Positions 1-4,402 of a stretch of 7,176 nt of DNA are shown in pieces. The notes below the pieces were generated by a model. It did not search any database, was not told where the DNA came from, and saw only the letters and a program-made list of their open reading frames with translations. Position numbers and translations under genes: made by a program. The number at the start of each line of letters is the position of its first letter. Within the stretch, counting starts at the first letter, position 1. The stretch is taken from the NCBI RefSeq assembly GCF_050175855.1, contig NZ_JBFXIO010000275.1, forward strand, positions 1 to 7,176. Reading direction: 5' to 3'. The stretch is from Piscinibacter sp050175855. Its GTDB lineage: Bacteria > Pseudomonadota > Gammaproteobacteria > Burkholderiales > Burkholderiaceae_C.

Positions 1-275
1 CGAACCTAAAGCGCCCGATCACCTACGTGATCGCGAACAACCGCGGCTACCGCATCCTCAAGGAGCGGCTGGTGTCGTTCCGCAAGACCGATCAATTCGT
101 GGGCATGGACATACGCGAGCCGGATATCGACTTCGTGCACCTGGCACAGTCGATGGGCATGCCGGCGCGACGCGTGACCGACCCGCAGGACATCCTGCCT
201 GCACTGCGCGAGGGAATCGCCTCCGGCGCGCCGAACCTGCTCGACGTCGCGGTCGCGGACAGTTTCGGCGGCTAG
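1..275 (+). CDS. Thiamine diphosphate-dependent enzyme, C-terminal end (5' partial)
   Basis: Ninety residues are visible, read from base 3 to the TAG at 273-275; the gene begins before the window. The segment PITYVIANNRGY is the end of the TPP-binding fold, and the NN pair is the closing part of the family's GDG-(about 25)-NN cofactor motif. It is followed by a helical stretch and the GxDIxxPDIDFxxLAxxMG block typical of acetolactate synthase, benzoylformate decarboxylase and related 2-keto-acid decarboxylases or ligases. The wording of the block is nearer benzoylformate decarboxylase-type enzymes than true acetohydroxyacid synthase, but the substrate cannot be decided from the tail alone. 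The protein would be cytoplasmic. Its stop lies 5 bases from the stop of the convergent PEBP gene. The GTG at 27 is internal and not a real start. Confidence 0.88.
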   Translation, partial: NLKRPITYVIANNRGYRILKERLVSFRKTDQFVGMDIREPDIDFVHLAQSMGMPARRVTDPQDILPALREGIASGAPNLLDVAVADSFGG

Positions 276-280
276 GCTTC

Positions 281-817
281 CTACTTCTTGCGGCCGTACT
301 TGCCGATCAGCGCCGCCTTGGCGATCGCGTTGCCGTTCACCATGTAGCCGGCGAGCGAGGCAGTACCTCCGCTCGGATCCAGCCTGTCCACTTTGAGCGC
401 GTATAAGGTGAACACGTAGCGGTGCGGCTTGTCGCCCGGGGGCGGACAGGGCCCGCCCCAGCCCGGGCCGCCGAAATCGGTATTCACCTGTATCGCTTCC
501 CCCGGCAGGTTGGAGCCGTCGGCTTTGCCCGCGTCCTTAGCCAGCCCCTTCGCCGACGCGGGGATATTGAGCACCAGCCAGTGCCACCAGCCTGCCCCGC
601 CGGTCGGCGCGTCCGGGTCATGGCATAACAATGCGAAGCTCTTCGTGCCCTCGGGTGCGCCGGACCAGGTGAGCGCCGGCGAGATATTCTGGCCGGTGCA
701 GCCGAAGCTGTTGAAGACCTGCTCCATCGAGAGCGTCCCCCCGGCGCGGAAGTCGGGGCTGGAGAGGCGGAAAGTGGGCCGCGCGGGGCGGCGTCTGGCG
801 GGTTTCTTCCGGGACAT
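281..817 (-). CDS. YbhB/YbcL family PEBP (Raf kinase inhibitor-like) protein
   Basis: This 178-residue protein has the bacterial phosphatidylethanolamine-binding protein fold. Visible signatures in order are the N-terminal FxLSSPDF strand (about 16-23), CTGQNISPALTW (40-51), the ligand-pocket motif DPDAP (67-71), GWWHW with the pocket histidine at 79, the glycine/proline-rich FGGPGWGGPCPPPGD block (115-129) and HRYVFTLYAL (132-141). Length matches the family. The first 15 residues are rich in Arg and Lys with no hydrophobic core, so it is probably cytoplasmic rather than exported. The start is supported by AAGGAG 9 bases upstream of the ATG. The molecular role of bacterial YbhB/YbcL proteins is poorly defined. 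The gene is convergent with the TPP enzyme and divergent from the DUF1185 gene, so it is probably a single-gene transcript. Confidence 0.93.
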   Translation of the reverse strand: MSRKKPARRRPARPTFRLSSPDFRAGGTLSMEQVFNSFGCTGQNISPALTWSGAPEGTKSFALLCHDPDAPTGGAGWWHWLVLNIPASAKGLAKDAGKADGSNLPGEAIQVNTDFGGPGWGGPCPPPGDKPHRYVFTLYALKVDRLDPSGGTASLAGYMVNGNAIAKAALIGKYGRKK

Positions 818-888
818 GAGCCGAGTCTCCTTCTTGGATCAGGTGCGGAAATTCTATCGAGCACAATAGCGGTTGAGAAAGGAGCGCC
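818..888. promoter_or_regulatory. Divergent intergenic region between PEBP and DUF1185 genes
   Basis: These 71 bases must hold the promoters of both divergent genes. On the minus strand a TAGAAT hexamer (complement of 851-856) is a plausible -10 for the PEBP gene, but no good -35 is seen at the right distance. On the plus strand I find no convincing sigma-70 pair. The ribosome-binding sites are clear: AAGGAG for the minus gene and AAAGGAG (878-884) for the plus gene. Confidence 0.4.
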
Positions 889-1467
889 ATGGAAATCCGC
901 CAGATTCACGTTTTCGTCCAGGAAATCGCCGAACAGGCCGGCCGCCCGGTTCGGCCGCCCGCCTTGCGCGCCGCCGGCTGCGCCGTTCTCGCCAACCCCC
1001 GGGCCGGCCATCCGGCGGCGGACGATTTCGAGTCCGACGTGGCCGCGTCGGTGAAGGTGGGCGAGCTGCTGACCCGTCGGGCCCTCGAAGCGCTCGGCGG
1101 GCGTCCCCCGATTGCCTACGGCAAGGGTGCCCTGGTGGGGGAGTCCGGCGACCTCGAGCAGGGCGCGGCAATGATCCACTGCCGCATCGGGCTTGCTATG
1201 CGCACCGCGATTCGCGCGGGCAATGCGCTCATTCCCGGCACCGCCAAGATGGGCGGCCCTGGCGAGGCCCTGGACATCGTGCTCGGCGGCATCGACAACG
1301 GCTGGAACTACGACGCGATGGATACGATGACGGTGCGCGTGTCCGGCGCGCCGCGCGCCGACGAGATCCTGCTGGCGGTCGCTTTCGCGACGGGCCGGCC
1401 GAATGCGCGCATCGCGGGCGCGAGCGAGTCCACGGTGCGGGACCTGGTGGCGCGCCTGCGGGGCTAG
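889..1467 (+). CDS. Amino acid synthesis family protein (DUF1185 / AA_synth)
   Basis: This 192-residue protein matches the AA_synth (formerly DUF1185) family along its whole length. It has the opening EIRQIHVFVQEI strand, the RAAGCAVLANPRAGH block, GELLTRRALEALGG, the AYGKGALVGESGDLEQGAAMIHCRIG segment (about 75-104), the glycine-rich ALIPGTAKMGGPGEALDIVLGG core, and the late APRADEILLAVAFATGGRP-like strand. The family name comes from a weak link to amino acid metabolism. Members commonly sit in catabolic or transport clusters, and their reaction is not known to me. The ATG is preceded by AAAGGAG at a short spacing (4 bases). No signal peptide or membrane segment is seen, so it is cytoplasmic. 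The glycosyltransferase start follows 2 bases after the stop, so the two genes are very likely co-transcribed and translationally coupled. Confidence 0.9.
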   Translation: MEIRQIHVFVQEIAEQAGRPVRPPALRAAGCAVLANPRAGHPAADDFESDVAASVKVGELLTRRALEALGGRPPIAYGKGALVGESGDLEQGAAMIHCRIGLAMRTAIRAGNALIPGTAKMGGPGEALDIVLGGIDNGWNYDAMDTMTVRVSGAPRADEILLAVAFATGRPNARIAGASESTVRDLVARLRG

Positions 1468-1469
1468 GG

Positions 1470-2504
1470 GTGCGCGTTCTGATTCACGATGCCGCGTCGG
1501 ATTACGCGTACGACGCGGACGTGATGTCGCGGCGCGGGGTCGGCGGCACCGAGGCGAGCGTCGTGCGCGTGGCCGAAGGGCTCTCGGCCGTCTGCGAGGT
1601 GGCGGTTGCCCAGCGCGGACGATCCACGCACTACTCGCCCCATGCGGGGCTGCGCTATGTGCCGCTGCAGGATCCGGCGCCGTTCGGCAGCGCGATGCCG
1701 GACTGCGCCGTGGTGGTGCGCAAGCACCGGCACATTGTCAAGCTGCACAGCCGATTTCCCCACGCGCGCCTTCTGCTCTGGATCCACAACTGGCAACGCC
1801 CCGAGACCCTGCTGCTTCGCGCCCGATTGGCTCGCAGCACCGGCGCCATCGTCACGGTGTCGGAAGCGCATCGTGAAGCGACCCGGCGCCTGATGAATCA
1901 TCCCCTGGCCCGCGCGCTGGGCGGCCGCATCCCGATACTGCGCATCTACAACCCGATCGACGAGAGTCTGGCGCCCGACGGCACGCGCGTCGATCCCGAC
2001 AAGCTGGTCTTCTTCAGCAACAAAGGCGTCGAGCAGGTGCTTGGAACATTCGGCAGAGTGCGGCGTGCACTGCCTGACCTGCGTCTCGTAGTCGCCGGGA
2101 ACTCCCTCGAAGAAGCCATGCTTCGCTCGCGCCGCACTGCCCGCCTCGCTCGACAACCGGGCGTGGAGCTCTTGGGCCGCGTGCCGCGGCACGAGCTCTT
2201 CCGGCATGTGCGCGAGTCATTGTGCGTGTTCTATCCGCAGGATGCCCATGCGGAGACCTTCGGTCTCGTGTTCGCGGAATCGAACGCGCTCGGCACGCCC
2301 GTGCTCGCGCACGATTTCGGCGCGGCGCGCGAAGTCCTGAGCAGCCCGGACCAGCTGGTCGACGCACGGGACACGCGAGCGGTGGTCGAGAAGCTGCGCG
2401 CCTGGCGCAGCGGCGCGCGCCCCAAGGCATTCCTGCGTCCGGAGTTTCGCGCTTCCGCGGTGGTGGCCGAGTGGCGTCGACTACTCGGCGCGGCGCCGCC
2501 CTAG
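1470..2504 (+). CDS. GT-B fold glycosyltransferase (family 4-like)
   Basis: The protein has 344 residues, starting at the GTG that encodes the first beta strand (VRVLIHDAASD). The frame is open much further upstream, but that stretch overlaps the DUF1185 gene and is not protein-like. Visible landmarks are a GVGGTE motif (23-28) typical of the N-terminal domain of retaining GT4 enzymes, LLLWIHNW (101-108), GAIVTVSEAHRE (125-136), the inter-domain RIYNPID (158-164), and a second Rossmann strand LVFFSNKGVEQVL (179-191). These are followed by LRLVVAG (204-210), VELLGRVPRHELF (232-244) and the donor-sugar motif E262-x7-E270 in AETFGLVFAESNALGTPVLA. The E-x7-E pair marks it as catalytically complete. 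Donor and acceptor sugars cannot be predicted. There is no membrane segment. It is the second gene of a unit with the DUF1185 protein, which is an unexpected partner. No terminator is visible after the stop. Confidence 0.92.
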   Translation: MRVLIHDAASDYAYDADVMSRRGVGGTEASVVRVAEGLSAVCEVAVAQRGRSTHYSPHAGLRYVPLQDPAPFGSAMPDCAVVVRKHRHIVKLHSRFPHARLLLWIHNWQRPETLLLRARLARSTGAIVTVSEAHREATRRLMNHPLARALGGRIPILRIYNPIDESLAPDGTRVDPDKLVFFSNKGVEQVLGTFGRVRRALPDLRLVVAGNSLEEAMLRSRRTARLARQPGVELLGRVPRHELFRHVRESLCVFYPQDAHAETFGLVFAESNALGTPVLAHDFGAAREVLSSPDQLVDARDTRAVVEKLRAWRSGARPKAFLRPEFRASAVVAEWRRLLGAAPP

Positions 2505-2511
2505 TCCGCCC

Positions 2512-2529
2512 CTACTCCCACTCAATCAT
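2512..2529 (-). other. guaA 3'-end-like attachment core (putative att site)
   Basis: Read on the minus strand, these bases encode M-I-E-W-E-stop. GMP synthase (guaA) normally ends in T-I-E-W-E-stop, and its last 15-20 bases are a known integration target for tyrosine-integrase genomic islands. The sequence upstream on the minus strand (above 2530) is not guaA, so this is not the guaA gene itself. It resembles the short duplicated core left at the far end of an island. By orientation the island side would be the higher coordinates, where the TTTACCGTCA repeats lie, and 1-2511 would be flanking chromosome. No integrase or second core is in the window, so this is an inference. Confidence 0.5.
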
Positions 2530-2625
2530 CAACGAGCGTTCTAAGCTGTTGATTTGTAATGCGCCTGAGGCTGCTCCGTAGAAATTTACCGTCATTTTTA
2601 CCGTCAAAGTGCGGAGCATCAGCAT
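2512..2625 (-). CDS. Possible small ORF, 37 residues, ending in the guaA-like core
   Basis: An open frame on the minus strand runs into the I-E-W-E-stop codons at the putative attachment core. ATG codons are available at 2625-2623, 2619-2617 and 2593-2591. From the last of these it reads MTVNFYGAASGALQ, followed by INSLERSLMIEWE. The two repeats TTGACGGTAAAA and ATGACGGTAAAT are 12 bases apart and so read in frame as TVK and TVN. The frame stays open upstream to a TGA near 2770. I do not recognise the peptide and see no good ribosome-binding site. It may be an untranslated by-product of the attachment region, or a peptide that replaces the tail of the target gene on integration. Confidence 0.25.
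   Translation of the reverse strand: MLMLRTLTVKMTVNFYGAASGALQINSLERSLMIEWE
2585..2606. repeat. Two direct copies of TTTACCGTCA (12-base period)
   Basis: TTTACCGTCA occurs at 2585-2594 and 2597-2606, and a third exact copy (in ATTTTACCGTCA) lies at 2807-2816. Repeated short sequences beside an attachment core are what arm-type integrase sites look like. The position, 56 bases from the core, fits this. The assignment is by arrangement only. Confidence 0.6.
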
Positions 2626-2669
2626 TGGCGCGGGTTTGCAGGCGGTTCGGCCAAATTTGACCTTTCGAG

Positions 2670-2689
2670 ATCTATCGACATCTATCGAC
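2670..2689. repeat. Tandem repeat ATCTATCGAC x2
   Basis: The 10-base unit ATCTATCGAC is repeated exactly, back to back, at 2670-2679 and 2680-2689. It lies inside the gene-free stretch, between the outer TTTACCGTCA copies. It may be part of the island-end protein-binding architecture, or a chance short duplication. Confidence 0.6.
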
Positions 2690-2806
2690 TCACGCGACGA
2701 CGGCCGACACCACCGACTCGCGTCCCGACTGGCCAGAAAGGCGCCGCAGCGGGGCTGCCATCAACGAGCTTAAGTCATTGTTCCGACGAGACTTTTCCCG
2801 CGCAAT

Positions 2807-2816
2807 TTTACCGTCA
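2807..2816. repeat. Third copy of TTTACCGTCA
   Basis: This is an exact match to the paired copies at 2585-2606 and in the same orientation, 201 bases beyond the second copy. It extends the likely integrase-binding region to about 300 bases from the guaA-like core. The flanks differ from the first two copies, so it is not part of a longer duplication. Confidence 0.55.
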
Positions 2817-3014
2817 CGGCCTCGAACCAACCGTGCCGTCCGCCCAGACCGAATGAGGGTCGACGGAGCAGGCGCGAAGCTCTTGCCGTTCTCGTGCCCG
2901 CGGAATGTCGTGAATGCACCACCGCTGCCCATCAACCCGGCACCCTCGCGCCGGTCGAGAAGAAGCGCAACGGTGGGTCGGCGCCTACGCTGCTGTTGAT
3001 GAGGCCCTTCGGAT

Positions 3015-3035
3015 CGCGAGCGCGGCCGCGTCGCG
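3015..3035. terminator. GC-rich inverted repeat after the anti-sigma gene
   Basis: CGCGA, a single bulged G, the palindrome CGCGGCCGCG, then TCGCG form a long GC stem with almost no loop. It lies 26 bases beyond the stop of the anti-sigma gene in the direction of its transcription. There is no T-run, so if it ends transcription it is not a classic intrinsic terminator. In a GC-rich genome it may be chance. Confidence 0.25.
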
Positions 3036-3060
3036 GAGCAGGGCCGGACCACATTGGGCG

Positions 3061-3273
3061 TCAATCAGGAACCCCGCGCTCCGGCTCGACACTCGGGGTC
3101 CGGCCCTCGGCATAGGCCTGCATCACCTGCCGCAGCGCCTTCATCTGCCGGCGATAGTTCGTGCACCCGGTGCACATCATCAGGTGCGTGCGCAGTGAGA
3201 CCTTCTCGCCCAACTTCAGCGGCCGCTCCATCTCGGCGGAGCAGATCGCGGTCACTTCCTTGCAGCTCAGCAT
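3061..3273 (-). CDS. Small zinc-binding (zf-HC2/ZAS-type) anti-sigma factor
   Basis: This 70-residue protein begins MLSCKEVTAICSAEME and has a helical body and a zinc-anti-sigma signature H30-x3-C34-x2-C37 (HLMMCTGC). With C4 this gives C-x25-H-x3-C-x2-C, the arrangement of ligands in ZAS-domain anti-sigma factors such as RsrA. It has no membrane segment and would be a soluble cytoplasmic binder of the sigma factor. Its ATG lies inside the end of the sigma gene (overlap 3267-3273), the classic arrangement for a sigma/anti-sigma pair made in fixed ratio. Soluble ZAS proteins often sense oxidants or thiol-reactive agents through this metal site, and this is inferred here. The C-terminal 15 residues (TPSVEPERGVPD and before) look disordered. 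The frame is open far upstream, but that part overlaps the sigma gene and is not real. Confidence 0.85.
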   Translation of the reverse strand: MLSCKEVTAICSAEMERPLKLGEKVSLRTHLMMCTGCTNYRRQMKALRQVMQAYAEGRTPSVEPERGVPD

Positions 3274-3896
3274 GTCGATCCCTCCGGACGGCCCCAACCC
3301 GCGTCCATGCAACCGCGCAGCTTCAACCGGGCACGGTGCAAGATGACGTGGCAGTTGCTGGTCGTGATACCCAGCTGGGCACAGATCTCGTCGGCCTCGA
3401 AGCCCAGGAATTCGCGCATCATGAACACCCGGCTCGTGTTGGCAGGCAGGCGGTCGAGGCACGCCTCGAAGACGGCCCAGAACTGTCGCGTCTGCATCGA
3501 CTCCTCCGGATCCGGCCAGGCGACCGGTCGTGTCCCGTCGCGCCAAGCGCCACGTTCGTTGAAGAGCGCTTCGAGGCTCTCCTGCCAGTCGTCGTCGTCG
3601 TTGACCAGGCTGGACATCGTGACCGTGCGTGACGCCTGCCGCAGGTGGTCGATGATCCGGTTGCGCAGGATGGCGAAGACCCAGGTCTTCAAGGTGGATT
3701 GACCGGCGAACGACGACGACTTGCGCAGCGCCGCCTCGATCGACTCCTGAACCAGGTCCTCGGCGGTCTCGGTGTTGCGCAACTGCAGTTGCGCAAAGCG
3801 CAGCATGTCGGCCCGCAGGGACAGCAGGGCCTCGGCACTGATGCCCTGCATGGTGGCGGAAGCCGGCACCGGCGCGTCGGACGTCGGACGCTGCAT
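3267..3896 (-). CDS. ECF-type sigma-70 family RNA polymerase sigma factor
   Basis: This 209-residue protein has the two-domain ECF layout. Region 2 (about 27-90) includes the helix with TAEDLVQESIEAAL (44-57) and TLKTWVFAILRNRIIDHLR (68-86), which bind core polymerase and the -10 element. An acidic, Trp-containing linker follows (99-135, with DDDDW and RPVAWPDPEE). Region 4 (about 138-197) has LPANTSRVFMMREF, then the helix-turn-helix ADEICAQLGITTSNCHVILHRARLKLR that reads the -35. The linker and region 4 wording resemble proteobacterial ECF factors paired with small zf-HC2 proteins. The ATG directly abuts the TGA of nrtS, with GAGGAG a few bases upstream. The product probably directs transcription of its own operon and of the divergent arsS operon, because matching promoter elements flank both (4303-4376). 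Confidence 0.93.
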   Translation of the reverse strand: MQRPTSDAPVPASATMQGISAEALLSLRADMLRFAQLQLRNTETAEDLVQESIEAALRKSSSFAGQSTLKTWVFAILRNRIIDHLRQASRTVTMSSLVNDDDDWQESLEALFNERGAWRDGTRPVAWPDPEESMQTRQFWAVFEACLDRLPANTSRVFMMREFLGFEADEICAQLGITTSNCHVILHRARLKLRGCMDAGWGRPEGSTC

Positions 3897-4175
3897 TCAA
3901 TCTCCTCGCGCCCTTTGGGCCTCGTTGCGGGCGGCGCTGTAGCTCGACACGCAATATGGCACCACGAAGTTCAGCGCAGCCTGCCACAAGTTGACGGTGT
4001 GATGGGACCAGAACTGCTCGCCGTTGTTGATGACGTTGAGCACGGTACCGACCACCAGGGAAACCTTCAGCGCCGAGTGCACGATACGTGGCATCAGTAT
4101 CAAGCGCCACACGCCGACGGCCGAGCGGGGCTGGTCGCCGGGCATTGCCGATGGTCCGGGTCGGTCGGTTGGCAT
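3897..4175 (-). CDS. nrtS: NrtS-like small membrane protein (nitrate/nitrite transporter NrtS family)
   Basis: This 92-residue protein has a core, HSALKVSLVVGTVLNVINNGEQFW (33-56) and LWQAALNFVVPYCVSSYSA (63-81), that matches the NrtS family. The two hydrophobic helices are joined by a short loop, with the N-I-N-N-G and V-P-Y-C-V-S-S-Y motifs. NrtS proteins were described in cyanobacteria as small nitrate/nitrite transporters; whether this member carries the same substrate is unknown. The first 28 residues are polar and proline-rich, and internal ATGs exist at residues 11 and 28. None of the three starts has a strong ribosome-binding site, so the start is uncertain. It is the first gene of the sigma/anti-sigma operon, about 120 bases downstream of the predicted ECF promoter. 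A membrane protein translationally linked to an ECF factor could be a regulon member or part of signal input. Confidence 0.78.
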   Translation of the reverse strand: MPTDRPGPSAMPGDQPRSAVGVWRLILMPRIVHSALKVSLVVGTVLNVINNGEQFWSHHTVNLWQAALNFVVPYCVSSYSAARNEAQRARGD

Positions 4176-4198
4176 CTTCAGGTGGTCGCCTGCGCGGT

Positions 4199-4208
4199 CT
4201 CTCGAGAG
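4199..4208. repeat. 10-base perfect palindrome CTCTCGAGAG
   Basis: This perfect palindrome lies in the predicted untranslated leader of the nrtS-sigma-anti-sigma transcript, 24 bases before the ATG. It could be an operator half-site arrangement or chance; nothing else supports a role. Confidence 0.3.
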
Positions 4209-4302
4209 TTGTGGGGCAGGATGCTAAGCGGAAGCCCCTGGGCAGCGGGCCACCAGTGGGTGCGGCGGACGCGGCCGCTCGAGTCCTTCTGGTCTAGGGA
4301 CA

Positions 4303-4331
4303 TTGACGCTCATCGGCACCAACTTCTTACA
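4303..4331 (-). promoter_or_regulatory. Predicted ECF promoter for nrtS-sigma-anti-sigma operon
   Basis: On the minus strand TGTAAG (complement of 4326-4331) is followed by exactly 17 bases and then CGTCAA (complement of 4303-4308). A CGTC-type -10 is typical of ECF promoters, and TGTAA is among known ECF -35 types. Transcription would start near 4296, giving a leader of about 120 bases before nrtS. The same -35, spacer and CGTC core occur in the divergent element at 4348-4376, which strengthens both calls. Confidence 0.7.
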
Positions 4332-4347
4332 CGCGGGTCCGGCAGGT

Positions 4348-4376
4348 TGTAAGAGAACGGCCCGCCGCGCCGTCTA
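4348..4376 (+). promoter_or_regulatory. Predicted ECF promoter for arsS-phnD-phnE operon
   Basis: TGTAAG (4348-4353), 17 bases, then CGTCTA (4371-4376) repeat the architecture of the minus-strand element. The two -35 hexamers are 16 bases apart and face outward. Transcription would begin around 4381-4384, about 20 bases before the arsS ATG at 4403. This makes the GTG at 4382 an unlikely start, because it would sit at the transcript's first bases. Confidence 0.7.
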
Positions 4377-4402
4377 GGAGGGTGAGCCACCACGGATACG
4401 CC

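Larger units (their letters stand above)
2626..3060. other. Gene-free stretch at putative island end
   Basis: I see no gene that I can support here. Open frames exist on both strands, but their translations are Arg/Pro/Ala-rich and have no recognisable domain or ribosome-binding site. The short repeats listed separately occupy 2670-2689 and 2807-2816. Near its right end is a strong GC inverted repeat (3015-3035). No insertion sequence ends, transposase fragment, tRNA or CRISPR unit was seen. It could contain decayed coding sequence from the mobile element. Confidence 0.5.

Noticed and set aside
873..1469. Upstream extension of the glycosyltransferase frame
   Set aside because: It overlaps the whole DUF1185 gene and gives an Arg/Gly-rich translation; the first real beta strand begins at the GTG at 1470.
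2512..2625. Calling this the guaA gene itself
   Set aside because: Only the last few codons resemble guaA; the sequence before them has no GMP synthase motif, so only an attachment-like core is supported.
2690..3064. A 124-codon minus-strand open frame in the gene-free region
   Set aside because: No recognisable domain or ribosome-binding site, Arg/Ser-rich content, and it ends in the repeat region; it looks like chance.
3274..4110. Upstream extension of the anti-sigma frame to about 349 codons
   Set aside because: It runs across the sigma and nrtS genes in another frame, with low-complexity content; the small zinc protein starting at 3273 explains the conserved part.
4271..4283. Adjacent NotI and XhoI sites suggesting a cloning linker
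   Set aside because: Such sites arise easily in GC-rich DNA, another GCGGCCGC occurs at 3022, and there is no vector sequence around them.
4292..4298. Second GTCTAGG on the plus strand as an extra -10 element
   Set aside because: It repeats the bases at 4372-4378, but no TGTAA-like -35 lies at the right distance upstream.
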